Assembly: GCF_013283645.1 (NCBI RefSeq)
Contig: NZ_JABEKV010000003.1
Coordinates: 124,001-188,000 of the forward strand
Direction of reading: 5' to 3'
Origin: Sinorhizobium psoraleae
GTDB lineage: Bacteria; Pseudomonadota; Alphaproteobacteria; Rhizobiales; Rhizobiaceae
DNA: 64,000 bases
The translations under genes were made by a program, and so were the position numbers. This document shows positions 6,679-14,077 of this stretch, piece by piece (position 1 is the stretch's first letter; every line of letters begins with the position of its first letter). The notes under the pieces were generated by a model. The model had not been told where the DNA came from and made no database searches. It saw nothing but the letters and a program-made list of their open reading frames with translations.

Positions 6679-6725
6679 GTCCGACGTTACCTATGTTCTG
6701 TTCGTGCAAAAGGGCGGTATTCGAT

Positions 6726-7247
6726 ATGCCTGCCACCGGCATCCATGTGCTTCACCAATCGCATCACGTAGAGGAGCAGGTCGTCGATCTGATTCCTGCT
6801 CTGCGGGCGTTCGCCCGGACGTTCACATCGGTACCCTTCGAGGCGGATGACCTCGTGCAGGAAACCCTGTTTCGTGCACTGAGAAGCATCGATCAATTTG
6901 AACCGGGCACCAGCCTGAAGTCCTGGCTGTTCACGATCATGCGCAACGCTTTCCGGACGCAATACAAGATCCGAACGCGCGAGAGCCCTGGGAACACCAA
7001 TTGCGCGGAGTTGCCGATTCCGATGGCTCCGCCGCAGGAATGGTCCGTCCTCAATGGCGAGCTCCGCAACGCTTTGGCGTCACTGACCCCCGAGCACCGC
7101 GAGGTCCTTGTCCTCGTCGCCGGTTTCGGCATGAGCTACAAGGAAGCGGCCGACATATGTGATTGCGCGATCGGCACCATCAAAAGCAGGCTCAGCCGCG
7201 CCCGCGAAGAATTGATGGTTCAAATGCATGGAAATCCGTTGAATTAA
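6726..7247 (+). CDS. ECF sigma factor (EcfG-like)
   Basis: A 173-residue sigma-70 family member with only regions 2 and 4. Region 2 spans about residues 15-90 ('LIPALRAFARTFTSVPFEADDLVQETLFRAL', 'SWLFTIMRNAF'); region 4 spans about 110-165 ('LTPEHREVLVLVAGFGMSYKEAADI', 'GTIKSRLSRAREEL'). It resembles the EcfG/RpoE2 group that drives the alphaproteobacterial general stress response, and stands among many GGAAC-type promoters. AAGGGCGG supports the start at 6726; an ATG at 6693 has no ribosome site. It is convergent with a NepR-like gene 24 bp downstream. Confidence 0.88.
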   Translation: MPATGIHVLHQSHHVEEQVVDLIPALRAFARTFTSVPFEADDLVQETLFRALRSIDQFEPGTSLKSWLFTIMRNAFRTQYKIRTRESPGNTNCAELPIPMAPPQEWSVLNGELRNALASLTPEHREVLVLVAGFGMSYKEAADICDCAIGTIKSRLSRAREELMVQMHGNPLN

Positions 7248-7271
7248 CCGCAGCTGGAAATGAACATCCGC

Positions 7272-7430
7272 TCAGCGCCTGCGCGCATTCAGCGCTTGCT
7301 GCAGTTGCCGAGCGAGTTCCAGCAGCCGCTCCGGCGCAGCTTCCTTCTGTATCTTCGCCATGAGCGACGCGATCCGCTCGTCGATAGCCTTGTCTACGTT
7401 CGCACCCTCGGGTGCTCTGGTTTCGCTCAT
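7272..7430 (-). CDS. NepR-like small protein, putative anti-sigma factor
   Basis: A 52-residue protein whose C-terminal half, 'IASLMAKIQKEAAPERLLEL' followed by 'ARQLQQAL', resembles the core of NepR anti-sigma factors (two helices joined by a short P-[ED]-R turn, then LLxLLxxL). NepR proteins sequester EcfG sigma factors until the response regulator PhyR binds them. AAGGACAGGCGG precedes the ATG at 7430. It is convergent with the ECF gene, so coupling would be through expression, not an operon. Without a profile search the assignment is tentative; no PhyR or HWE kinase is in the window. Confidence 0.5.
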   Translation of the reverse strand: MSETRAPEGANVDKAIDERIASLMAKIQKEAAPERLLELARQLQQALNARRR

Positions 7431-7704
7431 CCGCCTGTCCTTCGTCGTGGCGAGGATCTCAGGATAACGTATTGTGCCCGGTTCGCCATGTAAACCGCCA
7501 GAGCCGGATGGGAAAAGTTTGATGCGGTTTTTGTCCGCAGGGTTCGTAACCCATTGGAGTCGATCACCATTTTGGCGCAAATCCATACCGATCGAGGGCC
7601 CATTCCGGTGGACGGCCCCTGCGCAGTGGAGTTTGGCGGATCGCCAAAGCGTCAACCGTCAGTGCTGCAAACTTCGGCTCGTGCCGACGGGTACCCGTCG
7701 CATC

Positions 7705-7893
7705 TCAAGACTTCGAAACGTGCTCCTTCTTGCCCTTTCGCTTGGTCGACGCCATTTCCTCGAGCTCCTTTTCGGTCATGGATTTTTCCATGCTTTTCGA
7801 AGCCTCCTTGAGCTCGCTCTTCTTCTTTTCTCCCCGCTTGGCGGCAAGCGCGGCACCTGCAGCCTTTTGCTGTGCTTTTGATTTTGCAGGCAT
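7705..7893 (-). CDS. DUF3008 family small basic protein
   Basis: A 62-residue Lys/Ala-rich protein beginning 'MPAKSKAQQKAAGAALAAKR' and continuing 'MTEKELEEMASTKRKGKKEH', the pattern of DUF3008. Members are small basic proteins of unknown role, often induced in stationary phase. AAGGAG lies 8 nt before the ATG. An EcfG-type promoter stands at 7947-7971. Nothing else coding was found in 7431-7704 or 7972-8141. Confidence 0.85.
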   Translation of the reverse strand: MPAKSKAQQKAAGAALAAKRGEKKKSELKEASKSMEKSMTEKELEEMASTKRKGKKEHVSKS

Positions 7894-7946
7894 CTCTCTT
7901 CTCCTTCGGGCGCCCTTAAGCGCCGCACGGATTTCAACACCCCCGG

Positions 7947-7971
7947 AACCGGCAAGCGTCAATTATGTTCC
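7947..7971 (-). promoter_or_regulatory. EcfG/RpoE2-type promoter
   Basis: GGAAC (7971-7967), 16-bp spacer, GGTT (7950-7947) on the minus strand, upstream of the DUF3008 gene. Confidence 0.62.
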
Positions 7972-8141
7972 GTTCGATGAGAAGGAGTGGCAAAGGCGTC
8001 AGTGGAGATTTGGAGCCGCCGCGGCCTTGGTGCCGGCTGTGTTGACCTGGGCTCGCACGTCGTCCCTTTCCTGCGTGGTAAACGCTGAAATCATGCTAAT
8101 CCCAAAACGGGATTCGCCTTGAGAAATCCCGCGGCGGCCGA

Positions 8142-8654
8142 TCAATCGGCGAAGAGCCAGAACAGGGACGCGAATATCAGGATGAAGAGCGCAATCGCTC
8201 CGAGAAAGCGGATCATGCCGGCATTGGTGTTGCCGCCAAGAACGCGGTTCCACATTTCTCCGCCGGTGCCGTCGTCGCCCTGTTGCGCGTCACTCTCGGC
8301 CGTCGCCTGGTCGCCGCGAGGTTCGTGTCCCGGCACGTATTTCACCGCCGTGCGTATGGTTTCGCCATAGTCGCGCGGTCGCGGCTGCGGCGGATCTGCC
8401 CGTGCGGCCTCTTCATCACTCGTGCTTGGCGTCCAGCCAACGGCGTCGCCGGCATCGGCGACATGTTCGCTCACCGAGGCCCTGTCTTCCGCCTCGGGCA
8501 GGCCAAGTTCCGCCGCCTTCCAAGCCTCTTCCTTCCGGGACTCTTGGGGCTTTCCTGTTCTCGGCGATCTGCCCGCATGCCTCGCTTCACGCGAGCCTGG
8601 TTGCGCTCGACGCGGGTCTGCGCCGTTGCCGCCGCTGTATTGCTTCGCTGGCAT
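8142..8654 (-). CDS. Disordered protein with C-terminal membrane anchor
   Basis: A 170-residue protein: about 140 hydrophilic residues rich in Gly, Pro, Glu and Arg, then one transmembrane helix at the very C-terminus ('MIRFLGAIALFILIFASLFW'). This is a tail-anchored layout. AAGGAG is 8 nt before the ATG at 8654. A GGAAC box with a poor -10 (GCTT) lies upstream inside the terminator of the CBS gene. Function unknown. Confidence 0.7.
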   Translation of the reverse strand: MPAKQYSGGNGADPRRAQPGSREARHAGRSPRTGKPQESRKEEAWKAAELGLPEAEDRASVSEHVADAGDAVGWTPSTSDEEAARADPPQPRPRDYGETIRTAVKYVPGHEPRGDQATAESDAQQGDDGTGGEMWNRVLGGNTNAGMIRFLGAIALFILIFASLFWLFAD

Positions 8655-8679
8655 CTCCGGACTCCTTCGTTGCAAGAAA

Positions 8680-8713
8680 AGCGCAAGGCATGCCTTTTGT
8701 TCCGCCTTGCGCT
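8680..8713 (-). terminator. Rho-independent terminator of the CBS gene
   Basis: 10-bp arms AGCGCAAGGC (8680-8689) and GCCTTGCGCT (8704-8713), loop 14 nt. On the minus strand the stem is followed by TTTCTTG. It lies 64 bp past the CBS stop and just upstream of the next gene. Confidence 0.7.
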
Positions 8714-8776
8714 CTGACTGCGACCAAAGCAGGCTGACCCGTACCGAAGAATAGACCGGACGCGATCGCGTGTGTC

Positions 8777-9217
8777 TTAGCCGCTTCGTTCGGACTGGTT
8801 GTGAGCGCCGCCGGGAACCGTCACGCCTTTAAGACCGGTGCCGGCAATCGCGGGCTGCTCGCGGGCAGCATCGGCGAGCGATACGACGCCGACCAATCGC
8901 TTGTCGCGGTCGACTACAGGCAGGCGCCGAACCTGGACATCGCCCATGTTGCGCGCGACGTCATCCACTTCCTCGTCCTCGAAGCAGTATTTGACATCGG
9001 TGGTCATGATGTCTCCTACTTTCGACTGGAGATCGAGGCCGTCTGCGACGCCCCGAACAACGATGTCTCTGTCCGTTATCATGCCGACCAGGCGGTCGTG
9101 ATCTCCCACGGGCAGAAAGCCGATATCGTTCTCAGCCATTTGCTTTGCGACCTCGGTGATGGTCTCGTTCGGGCTGACAAGATGAACGTCTCTGGTCATG
9201 ATTTCCGATACGTGCAT
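8777..9217 (-). CDS. Paired CBS domain protein
   Basis: A 146-residue protein of two CBS motifs: 'VSEIMTRDVHLVSPNETITE' to 'GMITDRDIVVRGV', and 'VGDIMTTDVKYCFEDEEVDD' to 'VVDRDKRLVGVVSLADAA'. It is the second CBS protein of this island and of the same stand-alone type, which binds adenine nucleotides. AAGGAG lies 7 nt before the ATG. It has its own terminator downstream. No target protein is apparent in the neighbourhood. Confidence 0.88.
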   Translation of the reverse strand: MHVSEIMTRDVHLVSPNETITEVAKQMAENDIGFLPVGDHDRLVGMITDRDIVVRGVADGLDLQSKVGDIMTTDVKYCFEDEEVDDVARNMGDVQVRRLPVVDRDKRLVGVVSLADAAREQPAIAGTGLKGVTVPGGAHNQSERSG

Positions 9218-9283
9218 GGTCTTGCTCCTTGTGAATTCTTGATTGCAACCGACCAGGCGTTCCCGCCGGCGGTTTTCGCGCGG

Positions 9284-9535
9284 CTACCGCCCCGCCGGTC
9301 CGGCTTTTCGGTTCTTGCCCTCAGAGGGGGGCGACGCCGGCGTTGAGGTCGCGTGCGTTGTTCCCTCGGTTTCGAGATCCTGCTTTTCGCCGGTACTCGA
9401 CCGGTTTTCCTCGCGCTGCATCTCGCGCGACGCCTGTTCCCAGTGCCTCTGATCCTGGCCCTCGGGGCGACCTTCCTTTTCCCAGATCGCATAGGCTCTG
9501 CGCCGGATAAGTTCTTCCCTGTCGTTGTTGTCCAT
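9284..9535 (-). CDS. DUF2934 domain protein
   Basis: An 83-residue protein beginning with the DUF2934 motif: 'EELIRRRAYAIWEKEGRPEG' then 'QDQRHWEQASREM'. The C-terminal half is hydrophilic and disordered. The domain is widespread in alphaproteobacteria and often fused or neighbouring to stress genes; no function is known. AAGAAGGGA precedes the ATG and an exact EcfG-type promoter lies at 9581-9605. Confidence 0.85.
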   Translation of the reverse strand: MDNNDREELIRRRAYAIWEKEGRPEGQDQRHWEQASREMQREENRSSTGEKQDLETEGTTHATSTPASPPSEGKNRKAGPAGR

Positions 9536-9580
9536 GTCCCTTCTTCCTCACCGCTGAACTCTGTCGATGGCAGAAATTCA

Positions 9581-9605
9581 AACGGTGCGACCGCTCAATT
9601 GTTCC
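9581..9605 (-). promoter_or_regulatory. EcfG/RpoE2-type promoter
   Basis: GGAAC (9605-9601), 16-bp spacer, CGTT (9584-9581) on the minus strand, for the DUF2934 gene. It overlaps the last codons of the upstream Pro-rich gene. Confidence 0.66.
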
Positions 9606-9783
9606 ACCCATTGCGGCGCGTTTGGAAATGTTTGGGGGGCTCCGGATTTTCGTCCGGATTGGGGTCCGGCACTTCGTCGGGAAGGCGGTCGGGATCCGGC
9701 TCCTCGATCGGCGGTTCGGGGTTCCAGGGCGGTGGTGGCTGCGGTGACGGTGGTTTTGGGTCCGGTTGGCGCGGATTCGGCAT
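9595..9783 (-). CDS. Small Pro-rich protein (unknown)
   Basis: A 62-residue protein dominated by Pro, Asp and Glu (PDPKPPSPQPPPPWNPEPP, then DPNPDENPEPP), ending 'HFQTRRNGWNN'. It is probably extended and unstructured. GGAG with good spacing precedes ATG 9781-9783; the frame continues upstream to 10056 without ribosome sites. Just upstream is a tandem duplication of a 14-bp unit (9796-9809 and 9814-9827). A loose EcfG-like box (GGAAC-N16-GATT, 9857-9881) lies 74 bp upstream. Confidence 0.55.
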   Translation of the reverse strand: MPNPRQPDPKPPSPQPPPPWNPEPPIEEPDPDRLPDEVPDPNPDENPEPPKHFQTRRNGWNN

Positions 9784-10000
9784 TTTTTCGCTCCATTCCT
9801 GAATGCGGGCACGTTCCTGAATGCGGGTCTGAAGCCCGGCCTCGGGTTTCATTGAAAATCCCGGTCGACCGTGAATGTTCCACACGTTATCCGTACCGCG
9901 GACCGCGGGGCGTCTCCCTCGCCTGCCGATCGCGGTCCAGGGCCTTGGATAAGGCCGGGCCTCTCGAGAACGACTGCGGATCGACCCGCCGTGGAAACCT

Positions 10001-10025
10001 GGAACCGATCCGCCCCTCAGCCGTT
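10001..10025 (+). promoter_or_regulatory. EcfG/RpoE2-type promoter
   Basis: GGAAC (10001-10005), 16-bp spacer, CGTT (10022-10025) on the plus strand, 41 bp before the BON-protein start. Confidence 0.7.
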
Positions 10026-10066
10026 GGGATCGCATTGGCACGAGGAACGAGCGCAAGGAGGAACCG

Positions 10067-10756
10067 ATGGCGAGGAAAAAGGATTTTGACCGGTCCCACG
10101 AAAGGGAGCGGGATCGGTATGGCGCACCCGACGACTATGAGCGCGAGCGGCGACGCGCGCGCGAACGCTTCGGCGAAGCTCCACGCGGCGCGGAGTACGA
10201 AAATTCCATGTATTTTCCGGATCCCGAACCCCGCCGCTCGGAGCGTTATCGCGGCACGGACGAGGACTATGACCGGTGGAACAGGGAACGGGCGTTTAGC
10301 GACTATTATGGCTCCGGCTACGGCTATAGTGGGCAACGCCCTTACCGCGGCCACGGAGCGCCTTCGGAAGAGAGGCGGCAACGTGGCTTCGTTGATCGAG
10401 CGAGAGACGAAGTTGCCTCCTGGTTCGGCGACGAGGAGGCCGAGCGGCGACGCGAGATGGATCAGCATCGCGGCAAAGGGCCCAAGGGTTACACTCGTTC
10501 CGACAGCCGTATCCACGAAGACGTGAGCGACCGGCTCAGCGACGACGGCGCGCTCGACGCCTCCAACATCGAGGTCTCCGTGTTGAATGGCGAGGTGCAA
10601 CTCAGCGGTTTCGTCGATTCCAAGTGGGCCAAGCGCCGGGCCGAAGACTGTGCCGATGACGTTTCAGGCGTTACGCATGTGCAGAACAATATTCGGGTCC
10701 AGCCGACGAAAGGCGCGGCACCTCGGCCAATCGGCGACACCGATCGCGACCTCTGA
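10067..10756 (+). CDS. BON domain protein with SWFGDEEA motif
   Basis: A 229-residue protein. Residues 1-110 are charged and rich in Arg, Glu and Tyr with no predicted fold. 'VASWFGDEEAERRREMDQ' (about 116-133) is the SWFGDEEA-type motif. A BON domain follows at about 150-215 ('IHEDVSDRLSDDGALDASN', 'VSVLNGEVQLSGFVDSKW', 'GVTHVQNNIRV'). BON domains attach to membranes and proteins in osmotic-shock proteins such as OsmY; here no signal peptide is seen, so it is cytoplasmic. AAGGAGG precedes the ATG and an exact EcfG-type promoter drives it. Confidence 0.88.
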   Translation: MARKKDFDRSHERERDRYGAPDDYERERRRARERFGEAPRGAEYENSMYFPDPEPRRSERYRGTDEDYDRWNRERAFSDYYGSGYGYSGQRPYRGHGAPSEERRQRGFVDRARDEVASWFGDEEAERRREMDQHRGKGPKGYTRSDSRIHEDVSDRLSDDGALDASNIEVSVLNGEVQLSGFVDSKWAKRRAEDCADDVSGVTHVQNNIRVQPTKGAAPRPIGDTDRDL

Positions 10757-10778
10757 CTGCGTTGCGAAGGTCGGTGAT

Positions 10779-11822
10779 TCAGTTCGGTTTCCGGCGCTTC
10801 GATCGCCCGGCGCGGGTCAGAAAATTCAACATGCGTGCCTCTTCGGCGCGTAATTCTTTGTTCGCACGGCCGCGTGGGTCGAGGTTCCTGGCTGAAACCG
10901 AACCGTCACCGGCAAGCGCAATGATTTCCGGATGGATGTAGCTCGCGCGCGCGATGGCCGGCGTGTTGTGCAGGACCGATGCGGCAGCCTCGCTCATCTG
11001 CTTGACGGTTGGCCGTTCCCCCCTCTCCACAGCGGCCCGCGCGACGGTAAATGCCGCGACGCTTCCCGCCCAGGTCCGGAATGTTTTCGCAGAAATCTCC
11101 GCTCCCGATATTTCGGCGAGATAACGGTTGAGGCGCCCCGAATCGATGGACCGCACAGTGCCGGTCTCATCCTTCCAGACAAAAAGCTGCCGGCCGGGCA
11201 AGTCCGAAATCTCTTCGAGCAGCCGCTGCAATCTCGGATGACGAAGTCTCCGCCTCACCCGCTTGCCGCCTTTGCTGGTGAAGCTCAGTTGGACGCAGCC
11301 ATCGGAAAGCTTGAGGTGGCGCTTGAGCAAGGTCGTCGCGCCATAGGTTGCATTCGCCTGCACGTATGCCGGACTGCCGACACGCAGGTGAGCTTCATCG
11401 AGCAGGGCCACCAGCGCCGCCAGAACGGTGCGGACGTCGTCGGGTGCGCCCTGCATGTGGCGCCGAATCGTGCGGCGGATCCTCGGCAGCACCTTTCCGA
11501 ACGTCAGAAGCTGTCCGAACTTGTCGCCGCTTCTGAGCGCCTGCCATTCCTTGTGGTAGCGATATTGCTTTCGGCCGCGCGCGTCATAGCCGGTCGCCTG
11601 AAGGTGGCCGCTTTCATCCAGGCAGATCCAGACGTTCTCGTAAGCCGGCGGCAGGCCCAGAGACGATATGCGCGCTTTCACCGCGGGATCGGAAAGCACC
11701 GAACCGTCCGGCAGACGATAGACGAAGCCCCTGCCTTTACGTTGGCGCCTGATGCCGGGCTCGGTGTCGCTGACGTAAACGAGCCCGTTTTCCTCCAGCG
11801 CGGGCTCGCCGTTTCTAGCCAT
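10779..11822 (-). CDS. DNA topoisomerase IB
   Basis: A 347-residue poxvirus/bacterial-type IB topoisomerase that relaxes DNA through a 3'-phosphotyrosine. Seen: N-terminal 'VYVSDTEPGIRRQRKGRGF', 'ATGYDARGRKQYRYHKEW', the catalytic core 'LRVGSPAYVQANATYGATTLL' and 'FTSKGGKRVRR', 'AKTFRTWAGSVAA', and the C-terminal 'NTPAIARASYIHPEI' with the nucleophilic Tyr. The start at 11822 overlaps the glgX stop by 8 bp. It is therefore probably translated with glgX from the stress promoter at 13964-13988. A longer in-frame start to 11960 would lie inside glgX. Confidence 0.9.
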   Translation of the reverse strand: MARNGEPALEENGLVYVSDTEPGIRRQRKGRGFVYRLPDGSVLSDPAVKARISSLGLPPAYENVWICLDESGHLQATGYDARGRKQYRYHKEWQALRSGDKFGQLLTFGKVLPRIRRTIRRHMQGAPDDVRTVLAALVALLDEAHLRVGSPAYVQANATYGATTLLKRHLKLSDGCVQLSFTSKGGKRVRRRLRHPRLQRLLEEISDLPGRQLFVWKDETGTVRSIDSGRLNRYLAEISGAEISAKTFRTWAGSVAAFTVARAAVERGERPTVKQMSEAAASVLHNTPAIARASYIHPEIIALAGDGSVSARNLDPRGRANKELRAEEARMLNFLTRAGRSKRRKPN

Positions 11823-13920
11823 GGTCCGCCGAAATGAACGCTGCGACGCTTTGCGCAGCGACAAGCGCCCGATCTTGCGCCGCGCGAACAAGTGCGGGCC
11901 CATCACTGGCCGCATCGAGACTGGCGGTATCAAGCACGCGCTGCCATTGCTCCGTTCCATTTACACGGGGAAGTGAGATCTCGCAATCGGCACCGGCATT
12001 GAAAGCCAGAAAGAGACCGTTCGCCGGCGTCGTCTCGGCGACGCCATTGCGGCTGATATAGACCCCGACGATACGCAGTTCCCCATCATGCCATGCTTCC
12101 TCGTCCATCGGATGGCCGTCAATCCTGTACCAGGCGATTTCGACGTGACCGTCGTCACCTGGTTCGCCGCGCAGAAACCGCTCCTGGCACAAAGCCGGAT
12201 TGTCCTTACGGAACGCCACCATCTTTCGGCAGAAGGTCAGGAAGGTCTCATCCTCGGACGCCCAGTCGAGCCAGCCGATTTCGTTGTCCTGACAATAGGC
12301 GTTGTTGTTGCCGCCCTGGCTATTTCCGAGCTCGTCGCCGCCAAGGACCATTGGCACGCCCTGGCTGAGCATCATGGTGGCAAACATGGCGCGGCGCCGG
12401 CGTGCGCGTGCGTTCCTGATCCCCTCGTCGTCGGTGGGACCTTCGACGCCCATATTGTCAGAATGGTTCTCGGAGTGTCCGTCGCGGTTCTCCTCGCCGT
12501 TTGCCTCATTGTGCCTGTCGTTGTAGGAAACGGTGTCCGTCAGCGTGAAGCCGTCATGCGCGCTGACGAGGTTGATCGACGCGGTCGCACCGCGATCGGA
12601 ATGATTGAACTGCACCGGCGAGCCCGCGATGCGCTCGGCAAGCGTCGGCACCACGCCGCCATCCCCCTTCCAGAACCGCCGGACATCGTCGCGGAAGCGG
12701 TCGTTCCATTCGCGGAACGGATGCGGGAAGCCGCCGAGCTGGTACCCGCCCGCGCCTATATCCCAGGGCTCGGCAATGAGCTTCACTCCAGCGAGAATCG
12801 GATCCTGCCTGATTGCGTCAAAGAAGCCGCCTTCCCGGTCGAACTCAATGTCCTCGCGACCGAGCGCACTCGCGAGATCGAACCGGAAGCCGTCGATGTG
12901 CATGACCTGCACCCAGTAGCGCAGGCTGTCGAGCACCATGCGCAGCACCATCGGATGCGCGACGTTGAGCGTGTTGCCGGTGCCGGTCATGTCGAAGGTA
13001 TGACGCGGCTTTTCCGGCGATTGCCGGTAATAGCTGAGGTTGTCGAGGCCGCGGAAACTCAAGGTCGGGCCGTGCTCGGAGCCCTCGGCCGTGTGGTTGT
13101 AGACGACATCCATCAAGACTTCGATGCCGGCGGCATGAAACCGCTTCACCATTGTCTTGAATTCGGTGATCCGATTGCTCTTCATGTAACGCGTTTGCGG
13201 AGCGAAGAAGCCGAGCGTCTGATACCCCCAGTAATTCCTGAGACCGCGTTCGATCAAATAGCGGTCGTCGAGGAAATACTGGACCGGCAAGAGTTCGATG
13301 GCCGAGACGCCGAGTTTCGTCAGATGGTCGATGATCGGGTCGCTCGCCATGCCAATGAACGTGCCGCGCAAGTCCTCCGGCACGGCCGGATGGGTCATGG
13401 TCATGCCGCGAACATGGGTTTCGTAGATGATCGTATCCGTCCACGGGCGGCGGATCGCTTCCTCGCCGGCCCAGTCGAAAGCGGGGTCCTGGATGACGCC
13501 CTTGACCATGAAGGGCCCGCTGTCGCGCTCGTCGAAGGAGAGGTCGTTTCCCGTGCCGTCGATCGTGTAACCGAACAGCGCATCGTCCCAGACGAAGGTG
13601 CCGGCAACCTGCTTGGCATAGGGGTCGAGCAGCAGCTTGTTCGGATTGAACCGATGGCCGTTGTGCGGGTCATAGGGGCCATGGGCGCGATAACCGTAGA
13701 GCGTGCCCGGACCGATGCCTTCGATATAACCCGACCAGACATCGCCCTCGCGCTTGGGCAGCGGCAAACGTGCCGTTTCCCGGCTGCCATCCTCGGAGAA
13801 CAGGCAGAGTTCGATCTTCTCCGCATGGGCCGAAAAGACCGCGAAGTGCGTGCCCTCGCCGGTGTACTCGGCACCGAGTTCGGGTTTCAGAAAATTGAGT
13901 TCGGAGAAAGATACGTTCAT
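11815..13920 (-). CDS. glgX: Glycogen debranching enzyme GlgX
   Basis: A 701-residue GH13 isoamylase-type enzyme that removes alpha-1,6 branches from limit-trimmed glycogen. An N-terminal CBM48-like domain covers about 1-130. The catalytic barrel carries 'DVVYNHTAEGSEHGP', 'GFRFDLASALGR' with the nucleophile Asp, 'KLIAEPWDIG' with the acid Glu, and 'SAHDGFTLTD'. The start at 13920 fits homologues (MNVSFSELNFL); an ATG four codons upstream (13932) lies almost on top of GGGAGGG. It is divergent from treZ and leads an operon with topoisomerase IB. Debranched maltodextrins would feed the TreY/TreZ route. Confidence 0.93.
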   Translation of the reverse strand: MNVSFSELNFLKPELGAEYTGEGTHFAVFSAHAEKIELCLFSEDGSRETARLPLPKREGDVWSGYIEGIGPGTLYGYRAHGPYDPHNGHRFNPNKLLLDPYAKQVAGTFVWDDALFGYTIDGTGNDLSFDERDSGPFMVKGVIQDPAFDWAGEEAIRRPWTDTIIYETHVRGMTMTHPAVPEDLRGTFIGMASDPIIDHLTKLGVSAIELLPVQYFLDDRYLIERGLRNYWGYQTLGFFAPQTRYMKSNRITEFKTMVKRFHAAGIEVLMDVVYNHTAEGSEHGPTLSFRGLDNLSYYRQSPEKPRHTFDMTGTGNTLNVAHPMVLRMVLDSLRYWVQVMHIDGFRFDLASALGREDIEFDREGGFFDAIRQDPILAGVKLIAEPWDIGAGGYQLGGFPHPFREWNDRFRDDVRRFWKGDGGVVPTLAERIAGSPVQFNHSDRGATASINLVSAHDGFTLTDTVSYNDRHNEANGEENRDGHSENHSDNMGVEGPTDDEGIRNARARRRRAMFATMMLSQGVPMVLGGDELGNSQGGNNNAYCQDNEIGWLDWASEDETFLTFCRKMVAFRKDNPALCQERFLRGEPGDDGHVEIAWYRIDGHPMDEEAWHDGELRIVGVYISRNGVAETTPANGLFLAFNAGADCEISLPRVNGTEQWQRVLDTASLDAASDGPALVRAAQDRALVAAQSVAAFISADHG

Positions 13921-13963
13921 TGCCGTTATCATCCCTCCCGCGCCCGTTCGAAAGCGATGGTGC

Positions 13964-13988
13964 AACGCGGAAGAAGAGAAATTGTTCC
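13964..13988 (-). promoter_or_regulatory. EcfG/RpoE2-type promoter of glgX-topIB
   Basis: GGAAC (13988-13984), 16-bp spacer, CGTT (13967-13964) on the minus strand, 32-44 bp before the two possible glgX starts. Confidence 0.66.
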
Positions 13989-14022
13989 TACCGGCGCTTT
14001 TGGCCGGTGAGACAGAGAGGGT

Positions 14023-14048
14023 GGAACTTTCGCCGGAGCCGACCAGTT
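14023..14048 (+). promoter_or_regulatory. EcfG/RpoE2-type promoter of treZ
   Basis: GGAAC (14023-14027), 17-bp spacer, AGTT (14045-14048) on the plus strand, 30 bp before the treZ ATG. It is divergent from the glgX promoter. Confidence 0.5.
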
Positions 14049-14077
14049 TCCCTGCACTCAACAGGGGACCAGAGCCG

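Noticed and set aside
9259-9263. GGAAC box upstream of the second CBS gene as an EcfG promoter
   Set aside because: No TT at the required distance (18-19 bp), so it fails the consensus.
9796-9827. Tandem 14-bp repeat as a promoter or iteron
   Set aside because: There are only two copies, directly in front of a small gene, without boxes or partner sites.
12088-14010. 640-codon plus-strand open frame
   Set aside because: It is the antisense of glgX with no family resemblance; high GC makes long antisense frames common.
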